55,947 nt of DNA from positions 1 to 55,947 of the forward strand of contig NZ_MECK01000212.1 in assembly GCF_014596465.1 (NCBI RefSeq), in the 5' to 3' direction. Below, in pieces: positions 1-7,828 of the stretch. The DNA comes from Streptomyces sp. CBMA123. GTDB taxonomy: Bacteria > Actinomycetota > Actinomycetes > Streptomycetales > Streptomycetaceae. The notes under the pieces were generated by a model. It did no database searches. It was not told the DNA's origin and saw only the letters and a list, made by a program, of their open reading frames with translations. A program made the translations under genes and the position numbers. Each line of letters begins with the position of its first letter. Position 1 is the stretch's first letter.

Positions 1-420
1 TACTCGGCCCCACAATCAAGCAGGGCCGGTGCACACCCGCGTTGAGCGGCACGGCAACCACCGGAATAGGGCGGTCCCGCGCACTGCGTCCTCGCTAGTG
101 TTTGTTTCAAAAGGAATCTCCAACCCCGATCAGACGATCAAGGCCGGGGATGTCAACATATCTGGCGTTGACTTTTGGCACGCTGTTGAGTTCTCAAGGA
201 ACGGACACTTCCTTCGAGCCGCCTTCCAGCGGGCCCTCCGGGCGCTTCGTTCTTTCGTGTTCCCAGCTTATCAGATGTTTTCCGCTCCGTTTCCGGGGCT
301 TCGTTCATCCAACTCGCCGGTGTCTTCCGGGGCTTGACGCCCTGTCCGACGTTTCAAACACTAGCCGACCACCGCTCCGAAAAGCGAATCCAGCTGCAAT
401 CCGATAAAACGAACATGGCA
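1..420 (-). promoter_or_regulatory. rRNA operon promoter and pre-16S leader
   Basis: Read on the minus strand, this stretch contains the leader segment found upstream of 16S rRNA in Streptomyces and relatives. It includes TTGAGAACTCAACAGCGTGCC (complement of about 179-199) followed by AAAAGTCAACGCCAGATATG, and a CTAGCGAGGACGC-like element near 85-97. This segment carries processing and antitermination signals in actinobacterial rrn operons. The 16S gene itself is not present; its 5' end should lie within roughly 100 bases beyond position 1. Open reading frames across this stretch are fortuitous. The identification is from memory of the conserved leader and is fairly secure. Confidence 0.8.
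265..294 (-). promoter_or_regulatory. candidate rRNA promoter
   Basis: On the minus strand TAAGCT (complement of 265-270), preceded by TGA as in an extended -10, lies 18 bases downstream of GGAAAC (complement of 289-294). The position, about 60 bases upstream of the conserved leader box, fits the last of several promoters that usually precede an rrn operon. The -35 match is weak and other promoters may lie further upstream. Confidence 0.4.
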
Positions 421-519
421 AACAAGCACCGGGCCGGGACGCGAAAGGCGAAACGGCAGGCGCGAGCCTGACATGGTGTTTCAAGGGATTGGCCGCCCCG
501 GGACCGTCCGCGCCGATGC

Positions 520-777
520 GTGTCCGGTGCTCCCTGCCGAGCGACTGGGAGACAGTACCCCCGTCCCGGGCCCGGGGCAACTTCTGCTCGTCAGCGCACG
601 CCGGACGGTCGGCCGCCTCCTGCACCAGGACGCCGTGCAGGGCGAACCAGCCGTCGATCACCAGCCGCGGCGAGCGCGCGGATCGCCGCTTCTCTGCCCG
701 GTGGGGGCACCGCGGTGGTCTCCTTCGACGCTGCGGGCCGTATCTCGGGCATCGACGCCGGGCCGCTTTCCGCCTAG
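520..777 (+). pseudogene. possible decayed gene remnant
   Basis: The stretch from about 421 to 940 holds no convincing intact gene. The last 30 or so codons of the frame ending at 777 read like protein (for example GTAVVSFDAAGRISGIDAG) and are followed 10 bases later by a strong hairpin, as expected for the 3' end of a gene. The upstream part of the same frame is Arg/Pro-rich and looks non-coding. On the opposite strand, about 535-660 reads VIDGWFALHGVLVQEAADR, also protein-like. I read this as remnants of one or two broken genes; the product is not recognised. Confidence 0.25.
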
Positions 778-787
778 CGCCCTGGAG

Positions 788-811
788 GGGGCCTGCCGGC
801 GGGCAGGCCCC
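788..811 (+). terminator. strong hairpin terminator
   Basis: GGGGCCTGCC (788-797) and GGCAGGCCCC (802-811) form a perfect 10-bp stem with a 4-base loop. It lies just after the remnant frame ending at 777 and could insulate the rRNA promoter region from the peptidase gene. Confidence 0.6.
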
Positions 812-940
812 GGTGGGCTTCGCTGGGCCGACCAGGGGATTCCGGGGATCACCGTCTCTTGCTGGCCCGTCGCCCGGGGTCTCGGCCGCTAGCTTTGTCG
901 ACGCTTGGTCAACTCCTCCCAGACACCCCAGGGACCAGCC

Positions 941-1684
941 ATGTCCAAAGCCCTTCGGCGCGCCTTCGTCGCCGCCACCTCTCTGCTGGCGCTGCTCGGC
1001 AGCGCCTCGCCGGCCCTCCCCGCCCAGGGCACCTTCCTGGCCCCGATCGCCGAGCACCACCACGACAGCTCGCTGACGTACGGCACCAGCAGCAACTGGT
1101 CCGGCTACGCGGCCACCGGTGGCACGTTCACCAGCGTCAGCGCGGAGTGGGACCAGCCGGCCGTCACCTGCACCGCCACCGACACCTACGCCGCCTTCTG
1201 GGTGGGCCTCGACGGCGACGGCAGCAAGACGGTCGAGCAGATCGGCACCGAGGCCGACTGCTCGGGCGGCACCCCGTCCTACTCGTCCTGGTACGAGATG
1301 TACCCGGCCTACCCGGTCAACTTCCGGAACCCCGTGAACGCCGGTGACCACTTCGTCGCGAGCGTGACCACCAACGGCAGCGGTTCCTTCACCCTCACAC
1401 TCCGCAACACCACCGCGGGCTGGAGCCGGAGCATCGCCAAGTCCTTGAAGGACGCCGCCCTGGCCTCCGCCGAGGTGATCGCCGAGGCTCCCTCCACCAT
1501 CTTCGGCGTCCTTCCGCTGGCCGATTTCGGCACGGTCGGCTTCACCAACGCCTCGGTCAACGGGAAGGAGCTCGGCGCCTCGAACCCTTCGGTCATCGAC
1601 ATGGCCACGAACAAGGTCACCAAGGCCACCACCTCAGGGATCACCGACGGCGCCGACTTCTCGGTGACCTGGCACCACAGCTGA
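941..1684 (+). CDS. secreted G1-family (eqolisin-like) glutamic peptidase
   Basis: A 247-residue protein with a signal peptide (a basic n-region SKALRR, a hydrophobic stretch, then SPALPAQG). The mature part has the G1 peptidase pattern: SNWSGYAATGG near the N terminus, a WVGLDGDGSKTVEQIGTE segment matching the region of the catalytic Gln, the SSWYEMYPAYPVNF block, and SAEVIAEAPS matching the segment with the catalytic Glu. In characterised eqolisins this Gln/Glu pair cleaves proteins at acid pH. ATG 941 is chosen over an upstream TTG because it starts directly at the signal peptide and has an AGGGA motif just upstream. It is monocistronic. Catalytic activity is inferred from conservation. 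Confidence 0.8.
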   Translation: MSKALRRAFVAATSLLALLGSASPALPAQGTFLAPIAEHHHDSSLTYGTSSNWSGYAATGGTFTSVSAEWDQPAVTCTATDTYAAFWVGLDGDGSKTVEQIGTEADCSGGTPSYSSWYEMYPAYPVNFRNPVNAGDHFVASVTTNGSGSFTLTLRNTTAGWSRSIAKSLKDAALASAEVIAEAPSTIFGVLPLADFGTVGFTNASVNGKELGASNPSVIDMATNKVTKATTSGITDGADFSVTWHHS

Positions 1685-1762
1685 CCGCTCCGCCCGGGGA
1701 CGCCTGACGGCCGTGCCCCGGCAGGCGTCGCCCGTCAGTCGTCGCCCGTCGGTCGTCGCCGG

Positions 1763-2398
1763 TCAGGCGTCGTCGCCCGTCATCCGGCGGCCCCGGGCCA
1801 GGAAGTCCATCAGGCCGCCCGCGCCGCCGAGTTCGCGCAGCGGGCGGGCCGCGCCGAACGGCGCGTTCCAGAACTCCCCCTGCCGCGGGCCGTCGGCGTG
1901 CGGCCCCACGTACGCGTACGGCTCCGCGAGGAACGCGTCCCCGGGCGAGACGCCGTAGTTCACCGCGCTGAGGGAGACCCCGAGGTCGAAGTGCTCGGGC
2001 CAGATCACCGGCCGCTCCCCCGGGAACAGCCCGACCAGCGCCGCATCGCCGAGCGCGAAGCAGTGCGCCAGCCGGCGGGCCGCCTCCGGGTCCACCTCGA
2101 TCGGATGCCGGGCGTCGATCCCCGGCCCGTCCCCGTACAGCCCGGCGGGCGCACCCGCATCCAGCCCGAGGGCCGCGCCGAGCGCGCCGCAGCTGGTGCG
2201 TACGAGCGGGATCGCCCGCCCGCGCCCCACCAGCTCCGCGCCCACCACCCGCAGCCACGGTTCGGCCACCGTCCCGAAGCCTCCCGGGCAGGCGCGCAAC
2301 CGGATCGTCCCGCTCGCCCGGTACTGCGGCCCGGCGAGCACCAGCTCGGCCACCGCGTGCAGGGAGCGACGGGTCCGTACGAGCGTCTCGGTGTCCAC
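1763..2398 (-). CDS. conserved hypothetical protein
   Basis: A 211-residue soluble protein starting at GTG (complement of 2396-2398), with GGGAG about 11 bases upstream. A longer frame exists but its extra N-terminal part is Arg-rich low-complexity sequence. The body reads as real protein, with segments such as SLHAVAELVLAG, GYRASGTIRL-like strands, and EPYAYVGPHADGPRQGEFWN near the C terminus. No membrane segment, signal peptide or known catalytic motif is visible and I do not recognise the family. It is divergent from the exporter gene at 2572, so its promoter shares the 2399-2571 gap with that operon. Its stop is followed by short GTCGCCCGTC-type repeats. Confidence 0.65.
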   Translation of the reverse strand: MDTETLVRTRRSLHAVAELVLAGPQYRASGTIRLRACPGGFGTVAEPWLRVVGAELVGRGRAIPLVRTSCGALGAALGLDAGAPAGLYGDGPGIDARHPIEVDPEAARRLAHCFALGDAALVGLFPGERPVIWPEHFDLGVSLSAVNYGVSPGDAFLAEPYAYVGPHADGPRQGEFWNAPFGAARPLRELGGAGGLMDFLARGRRMTGDDA

Positions 2399-2571
2399 GG
2401 GGGCATCGTCTCCCGGGAGGCCGGTTCGTGCACCACGACGACACCGACGGCGCGGTCCGCCGCGAGAGGCCGACGTTCTCATCGAACGAGCTCTTGTAAG
2501 TGGGGGGTTGGTGAGGGAATCATGTCAGCCCTCACACAACCGCCTCCACACGACAGGGGAGCTGAGACCTC

Positions 2572-3813
2572 ATGGGCGCCGTGGTGGCCGGGACCGAAGT
2601 GGCACGGCAGGCGGCCTCGGCGAGTCGCCGTCAGCTGGCGGTCCTGCTGACCGCCAAGACGATCTCGGACGTCGGCTACGCGCTCGACTTCATCTGCCTG
2701 TCCGTCTTCGTCTGGGAGCACAGCCGCTCGGCCCTGCACACCGGGCTGGTCAGCGTGGCGCTGTACGCGGGCGCGATCGCGGGCGGGCGGCTCGGGCACC
2801 GTTACGGGGACCGCTGGGACCGCCGGCGGGTGATGATCGGCGCCGACCTCGCCCGGGCGCTGATGCTGGCCCTGCTGGCGGCCCTGCCGACGGGCGTGCA
2901 GAACTGGTGGCTCTACCCGGCGGTGATGGTGATCGGCACCGGGCGGTCGGTCTTCGAGGCCACGCTGTCCGCCGCCACTCCCGTGCTGGCCGGGCCGCGC
3001 ACCCCGTCGGTGAACAGCGCGCTGGCCGGGCTCAAGGGCGTGGCCTTCATGGTCGGCATGGGCCTCGCCGCCGTCCTGGTCCCCGTCGCCGGGTACCGCT
3101 GGGTGTTCGGGCTGGACGCGTCCAGCTACGCGCTCTCCGCGGTGGTGCTGCTCGCGCTGCGGCTGCGGATGCGGGAGCCGGACGGCCCGGCCGCCGGGAG
3201 CCGGGAGCGCTCCGGAGCCTGGCCCCTGCTGGTGGCCGCCGGGCTGGCCGGGCTGGTCGTGCTGCGCGGGCTGGACGCCTTCGGCAGCGCCTCCCAGCAC
3301 GTGGGGCTGCCGCTGCTGGGCACCGAACTGAACCCGAGTGAGCCCGCCGTGGTCTCCGGTGCGGTGTGGGGCAGTTGGGCGGCCGGCCTGCTGCTGGCCA
3401 GCTTCGTGCTGCGGCCGCTGGCCAAGCGCATCGTCGAACGCGCGCCGGCGCCGGTCTACTGCGTGGCCACCATGGTGATGTCGGTGGGCTTCATCGGCGT
3501 CTTCTGGCTGGACGGCTGGTGGCCGCGCCTGCTGGCGGCGGCCGGGGCCGGTCTGGGCGACGCGCTGAGCGAGATCACCTACAAGCAGTCGCTCCAGCAA
3601 CTGCCCGACGGGCGGCGGGGAAGGGCGTTCGGACTGTCCCAGATCACCGTCAACGCGGGCTTCATGTCCGGCCTGCTCGTCACCAGCCTGGTCCTGCAGC
3701 CCTCCTGGGTGGCGCAGTGGGTGCTGCTGCTGCACGGCGTGCCGCTGCTGGTGGCCGGCTGGACGGCGGTCACCGCGACCCGGGCCGCCCGCTCGGTCGA
3801 GGCGGTCTCGTGA
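2572..3813 (+). CDS. MFS exporter of the RiPP-like locus
   Basis: A 413-residue major facilitator with about 12 hydrophobic segments. The signature loop between helices 2 and 3 reads GGRLGHRYGDRWDRRRVM (GxxxDRxxRR type). The whole resembles the DHA3/EntS-like branch that exports siderophores and macrolides. An AGGGGAGCTGAG segment serves as ribosome site before ATG 2572. The stop codon overlaps the GTG of the next gene by four bases (GTGA), so the two are translationally coupled. As first gene of a locus with a small peptide and processing enzymes, it is the likely exporter or self-protection pump of the product; that role is inferred. Confidence 0.8.
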   Translation: MGAVVAGTEVARQAASASRRQLAVLLTAKTISDVGYALDFICLSVFVWEHSRSALHTGLVSVALYAGAIAGGRLGHRYGDRWDRRRVMIGADLARALMLALLAALPTGVQNWWLYPAVMVIGTGRSVFEATLSAATPVLAGPRTPSVNSALAGLKGVAFMVGMGLAAVLVPVAGYRWVFGLDASSYALSAVVLLALRLRMREPDGPAAGSRERSGAWPLLVAAGLAGLVVLRGLDAFGSASQHVGLPLLGTELNPSEPAVVSGAVWGSWAAGLLLASFVLRPLAKRIVERAPAPVYCVATMVMSVGFIGVFWLDGWWPRLLAAAGAGLGDALSEITYKQSLQQLPDGRRGRAFGLSQITVNAGFMSGLLVTSLVLQPSWVAQWVLLLHGVPLLVAGWTAVTATRAARSVEAVS

Positions 3814-4985
3814 GCGGGCGTCCTGGGAGCGGGCATCCCGTGAGCGGGCCCGGCAGGCCGGTCGGCACGGCCACCGACCGGGCCTACCTCGACTACGCCG
3901 GGCTCGGCCGGCTGCGCCCCGCCGCCGTCGCCGCGATGCGCACCGCCGTGGACGAGGTGCTCCCGCACGGCAGCGCCAGGGTCGGCCCGCTGTTCGGCGC
4001 GCGGGCCGCCGCCCGGCGGTCCGTCGCCCGGCTGCTCGGCTGCACGCCCGAGGAGGTCGCCTTCGTCCCCAACACCTCCGCCGGCATCCACTTGGTGGCC
4101 GACGGGCTGGACTGGCACCCGGGCGACCAGGTGGTGCTGTTCGACCGGGACTTCCCGGCCAATGTCCGGCCGTGGCTGCGGCTGCGCCGCTTCGGGGTCG
4201 AGCCGGTCTGGGTGCCGATGCGGGACGGCGGCTACCGGATCGAGGACGTGGCGGCGGCCGTCGGGCCGGCCACCCGGCTCGTCGCGGTGAGCCACGTCAA
4301 CTTCGCCACCGGCTTCCGCTGCGACCTCGACCGGATCTGCGCGCTGGCCGCCGAGGCCGGGGCGCTGGTCTGCGTGGACGCCGTGCAGAGCTTCGGCGCG
4401 CTGCCGTTGTCGGTGGCCGACACCCCGGTGGACTTCCTGGCCGCGGGCGCGCACAAGTGGCTGTGCGGGCCACCGGGCACCGGGGTGTTCTACTGCCGGG
4501 CCGACCGGCTGGAACTGCTGCGCACCACGCCTACCGGCTGGTTCGGCCACGAGGGCGCCGCGGAGGTGTCCAAGGGGCCGGGGCACCTGCGGTACGACCT
4601 GCCCGAGCGGGCCGCCGCCGCCCGGGTCGAGGGCGGGATGTACGACCTGGTCGGCATGGCCGGGCTGGCCGCCGCGCTGGCCGAGCTGGAGGAGGCCGGG
4701 ACCACTGCGGTCGCCGAGCGGGTGCGCGCCCTGGCCGACCGGCTGCGCAGCGGGATCGCCGAGCTCGGCTACCACCTGGTGCTCCCCCCGGACGGCACCG
4801 GGCACTCGGGCGTGGTGAGTTTCACCGGCCGCCGCACGGAAGGCGTGGAGATCGTCCGGAGATTGGCGTCGGCCGGAATACACGTTTCCGTTCCGGACGG
4901 CCTGGTCCGGGTTTCCCCGCATTTCTGGACGACCGACGGAGAAGTCGCGGAGATCCTCTCGGAGCTTGCCGTGCAGAAGCCTTGA
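3810..4985 (+). CDS. class-V aminotransferase / cysteine desulfurase-like PLP enzyme
   Basis: A 391-residue fold-type I PLP enzyme starting at GTG 3810; a second in-frame GTG at 3840 is an alternative. The PLP lysine is visible in AHKWLCGPPGTG (Lys216), with Asp190 in CVDAVQSFGA for the pyridine nitrogen and SHVNFATG before it. The family includes cysteine desulfurases, selenocysteine lyase-like proteins and isopenicillin N epimerase-like enzymes, all of which work on a free alpha-amine. No Fe-S assembly genes lie nearby, so a housekeeping NifS role is unlikely. It is followed 90 bases later by the small peptide gene. Substrate unknown; action on a Cys of that peptide is an inference. Confidence 0.8.
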   Translation: MSGRPGSGHPVSGPGRPVGTATDRAYLDYAGLGRLRPAAVAAMRTAVDEVLPHGSARVGPLFGARAAARRSVARLLGCTPEEVAFVPNTSAGIHLVADGLDWHPGDQVVLFDRDFPANVRPWLRLRRFGVEPVWVPMRDGGYRIEDVAAAVGPATRLVAVSHVNFATGFRCDLDRICALAAEAGALVCVDAVQSFGALPLSVADTPVDFLAAGAHKWLCGPPGTGVFYCRADRLELLRTTPTGWFGHEGAAEVSKGPGHLRYDLPERAAAARVEGGMYDLVGMAGLAAALAELEEAGTTAVAERVRALADRLRSGIAELGYHLVLPPDGTGHSGVVSFTGRRTEGVEIVRRLASAGIHVSVPDGLVRVSPHFWTTDGEVAEILSELAVQKP

Positions 4986-5075
4986 CGGCACTGTTCCGGT
5001 TCCCGAAGAATATCGCTCAACCACTTCGCCGGACCGGATATCCGGGCCGGCCCGTGAAAAGAGAGGGGTTGCGAT

Positions 5076-5174
5076 ATGGCTTACGAGACCTGGGAGTCCC
5101 TGGAGGACGAGGTCGAGATCAGCACTGGTGCGGCGGACTGCTGGACCTGTCTGGTCGACGACGCCGGCGTCTGA
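5076..5174 (+). CDS. candidate RiPP precursor peptide (32 residues)
   Basis: ATG 5076 follows GAGAGGGG at a spacing of seven bases, one of the best ribosome sites in the window. The 32-residue product has an acidic N-terminal half (MAYETWESLEDEVEIS) typical of a recognition leader, a small-residue hinge (TGAAD), and a C-terminal part CWTCLVDDAGV with two cysteines in a C-x-x-C motif. It lies between the PLP enzyme and the TPR protein and is followed by a stem-loop, the usual setting of RiPP precursors. No match to a named RiPP class is apparent. The leader/core boundary near Asp21-Cys22 is a guess from composition. Confidence 0.7.
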   Translation: MAYETWESLEDEVEISTGAADCWTCLVDDAGV

Positions 5175-5189
5175 TTCCGGCGCTCCGCG

Positions 5190-5239
5190 CATGCCCCGTG
5201 ACGGAATTCCGGTCCGCCCGGATTACGTCGCGGGGCATG
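5190..5239 (+). terminator. stem-loop between precursor and TPR gene (possible attenuator)
   Basis: CATGCCCCG (5190-5198) and CGGGGCATG (5231-5239) are perfect 9-bp inverted arms around a 32-base loop, 15 bases after the precursor stop and before the next gene. There is no T-run. Such structures often lower read-through so that precursor mRNA exceeds enzyme mRNA, or protect the upstream 3' end. Function inferred. Confidence 0.45.
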
Positions 5240-5287
5240 TCGCCGATCGCCCGGCGCCCGACTCCCGATCAGTAAAGGAATTACCGC

Positions 5288-7828
5288 GTGAACCGGTGGG
5301 AATTCAGTCACGGAATCGTCGGGGTCAACGCGCCGAGTTGGCTCACCTTCGAGGTGCACCGCCCGTACTTCGACGGTGCCGAATCACCGGCCACGGCCAT
5401 CCAGGCGCGGTCCGCGGTCCTGGCCGCCCGGCGTTTCGAGAACCCCGTTCCGGGCTCGCTGCGGTTCGGCATGACGATGCCCGCGAGCTACCGCCGGCTG
5501 CTGGTGCAGGAGTCCCGGCTGACCGCCTACCGGGCGGTGCTCCCGACCGACCTGCCCGATGAGCTGGCCTCCCCCGCCTGGCGGCGGATGACCGAGGCGT
5601 ACCGGCGGCACGCCGAGCTGGACCAGCTGGAGCGGTCCGGGCTCGCGCACTGGCTGGTCGCGGTCTGCCTCCCCACGGCGGTGCTGGAGGTCGTCCCGGC
5701 GGACCTCGACCCGGCGGCCTGCCGGGACCAGGTGACGGCGGGCCTGCAGACCGCCCGCGCGGCGGCCCTGTTCGGCTCCGAGGGCCTCTCGGAGCGGACC
5801 ACCGCGGCCTACCGGGTGCTGGCCGACCACCCCGCGCCCACGGTCGCCCACGTCCAGGCGGTGGCCGCCTGGGGCTACCTCCTCGCCCGGCACGCCGGGG
5901 ACGACTCCGCCGCGCCGCTCCTCCTCGGCCGCGCCCGGGACCTGCTCAAGGCGGTCGCGGGCGAGCTCACGCCCTTCACCCACACCGTGCTGACCGCCCG
6001 GCTGGCGCTGCGCGAGGTGATGTACGCCGAGCGGCGGCGGGACTTCGGCAGCGCCCGGGCGCTGCTGGCCGACGTCCGAGCGGGCGTCGCCGAGCTGACC
6101 GCACCCGACCGGGACGACGAGCTGGTCCTGCTGGAGACCCGCCGACGGCTGCTCGACCGGCACCTGGAGATCGCGGTGCGGATGGGCGACACCGAGGCCG
6201 AACGCGCCGCCGTCGAGGAGGGCCTGGCCCTCGACCCGTGGGACGTGAAGATCCGGATGCAGGCGGCCCAGGCCCACGAGCGCGCCGGCGAGCACGAGCA
6301 GGCGCTGGCCGGCTACCTGCACGCCGCCCGGCTCGGCCCGTTCGGCACCGGCTTCGCACTGCTGCGGGCCGCCGACCGCGCCCGCGAACTCGGGCACACC
6401 GAGTTCGCCCGGGTGCTCGTCGAACGGGCCTTCCGCGCCGCACCGCGCGCCGGCGCCACCCGGGACGCCCTGCTGGCCGCCTGCCGGGACGACGGCGACC
6501 AGCCACTCGCCGAACTGACCGAACGCGCCGCCACCCTCGACCGGGAGCGGCCGTACGCCAACAACTGGCACTACCGGATGTACGCCTCGTACTTCAACCT
6601 GGGCGAGTCCGAGTCCCCCGGCCTGTATGCCCGACTGCCCAGCCTGGCCTACGAGTTCGCCGAGTCCGCCGAGCGCGGGAGCGAGCGGGCCGAGGTCAAC
6701 TGGCAGCGCCTCATGCCGCCGGCGTTCCGGCGCAACCTGATCCGCGAGTCCGGGCTGACCGAGTTCACCGTCGACCACCCGGCCGAACTGCCCGAGCACC
6801 TGCGCACCCCGCGCTGGAACCGGCTCTGCGCGTGGCTGGACGACTTCGCCGACTGCGGGCCCGAGCGGCAGCAGCAGATCGCCCTGGTGCTGTACCGGCT
6901 CGGATTCACCAAGCTGGTCCTGGAGCTGATCCCGGCCGTGCCGGTCGAACGGCTCCGGACCCCGGCCGAGCTGCGCCTGCACCACTGGCGCGACCTGGTG
7001 CGCTACGTCGCCTCGATCGGCACCGGCAGGGTGGCCACGCCGGACACCTCCTTCGCCGTCGCGGAACACCCGGCCTGCCCGACCCACCTGCGGTTCGTCA
7101 TCGCCGTGGTGGCGGTGGTGTTCCACGCCCGCGAGACGCGGTCGCTGGAGGAGGCCGCGCGCTGGCGGGAGATCGGTGCCGCCGCGCTCGCGGAGCTGCT
7201 GGCGGAGCCGGACCGCTCCGCGTTCGAGAAGTCGATGCTGGAGAGCCGGTTCTACCGCAGCGTCAGCTTCGTGCCGTTCCTGGCCCGGGACCGCACGTGG
7301 CTGGCCCGCGACATGGACCGCGCCGAGGAGCTGGCCCGGTCGGTGCCCGCCGAGGGCGCCTACCAGGAGTTCCTCAAGCGGGAGAACCTGCGGGCCTGCG
7401 TGGAGAGCCGCTCCAAGGAGTGCTACGCGTTCGGCGAGGACGACCGCGGCGACATCCTGGTCGCGGAGGCGCTGGCCCTGGACCCGTACGAGCCCAAGAC
7501 CCACATCGAGGTGGCGGAGGGCCTGCTGCGGCGCGGCCTCCCCCGGGAGGCGGCCGACAGCTTCCTGCGGACCGCCCGGCTCGGGCCGGTCTCCACCGCG
7601 CTCGGCTACGCCTCCGCGGCCGAGTGCTTCCGGCGGGCCGGCCAGCCGGTCCTGGCCGAGGACTGCTACCTCCAGGCCCTCCGGCTGGACCCGTACGCGA
7701 TCTCCGCGGCACGCGGGTGGGCCGCCGTCGGCACGGCCGGCGGCACGGCCGAGCTGGCCCGCAGGTACCTCGCCGACCTGGAGGCGTGGGGAGCGGCCCG
7801 GCGCGCCGCCCGGCGGGAGCGCGCGTGA
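5288..7828 (+). CDS. duplicated TPR-repeat protein of the RiPP-like locus
   Basis: An 846-residue soluble protein from GTG 5288, with AGGA nine bases upstream. It is built from two homologous halves. Residues 59-108 (motif P-x-x-Y-R-R-L-L-x-x-E-S-x-L-T) are matched by 469-518 (P-P-A-F-R-R-N-L-I-R-E-S-G-L-T). Each half ends in TPR-like helices: 303-390 (ALDPWD, ARLGPFG) and about 735-830 (ALDPYE, ARLGPVS). No ATP-grasp, YcaO, radical-SAM, LanB or kinase motif is visible, so this is either a scaffold and leader-binding protein or a new enzyme. Its stop overlaps the peptidase GTG by four bases. The family is not recognised. Confidence 0.75.
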   Translation: MNRWEFSHGIVGVNAPSWLTFEVHRPYFDGAESPATAIQARSAVLAARRFENPVPGSLRFGMTMPASYRRLLVQESRLTAYRAVLPTDLPDELASPAWRRMTEAYRRHAELDQLERSGLAHWLVAVCLPTAVLEVVPADLDPAACRDQVTAGLQTARAAALFGSEGLSERTTAAYRVLADHPAPTVAHVQAVAAWGYLLARHAGDDSAAPLLLGRARDLLKAVAGELTPFTHTVLTARLALREVMYAERRRDFGSARALLADVRAGVAELTAPDRDDELVLLETRRRLLDRHLEIAVRMGDTEAERAAVEEGLALDPWDVKIRMQAAQAHERAGEHEQALAGYLHAARLGPFGTGFALLRAADRARELGHTEFARVLVERAFRAAPRAGATRDALLAACRDDGDQPLAELTERAATLDRERPYANNWHYRMYASYFNLGESESPGLYARLPSLAYEFAESAERGSERAEVNWQRLMPPAFRRNLIRESGLTEFTVDHPAELPEHLRTPRWNRLCAWLDDFADCGPERQQQIALVLYRLGFTKLVLELIPAVPVERLRTPAELRLHHWRDLVRYVASIGTGRVATPDTSFAVAEHPACPTHLRFVIAVVAVVFHARETRSLEEAARWREIGAAALAELLAEPDRSAFEKSMLESRFYRSVSFVPFLARDRTWLARDMDRAEELARSVPAEGAYQEFLKRENLRACVESRSKECYAFGEDDRGDILVAEALALDPYEPKTHIEVAEGLLRRGLPREAADSFLRTARLGPVSTALGYASAAECFRRAGQPVLAEDCYLQALRLDPYAISAARGWAAVGTAGGTAELARRYLADLEAWGAARRAARRERA

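Noticed and set aside
305..1351. Long minus-strand frame (348 residues) across the left end
   Set aside because: It crosses the rRNA leader, decayed sequence and antisense of the peptidase gene; its composition is Arg/Ala/Gly shadow coding.
2522..2671. Short frame starting MSALTQPPPHDRG before the first MFS gene
   Set aside because: Poor ribosome site, and it runs deep into the transporter gene in another frame. Not a second precursor.
3810..4985. NifS/IscS housekeeping cysteine desulfurase
   Set aside because: No IscU, SufU or other Fe-S genes adjacent, and it is coupled to an exporter and followed by a small peptide gene.
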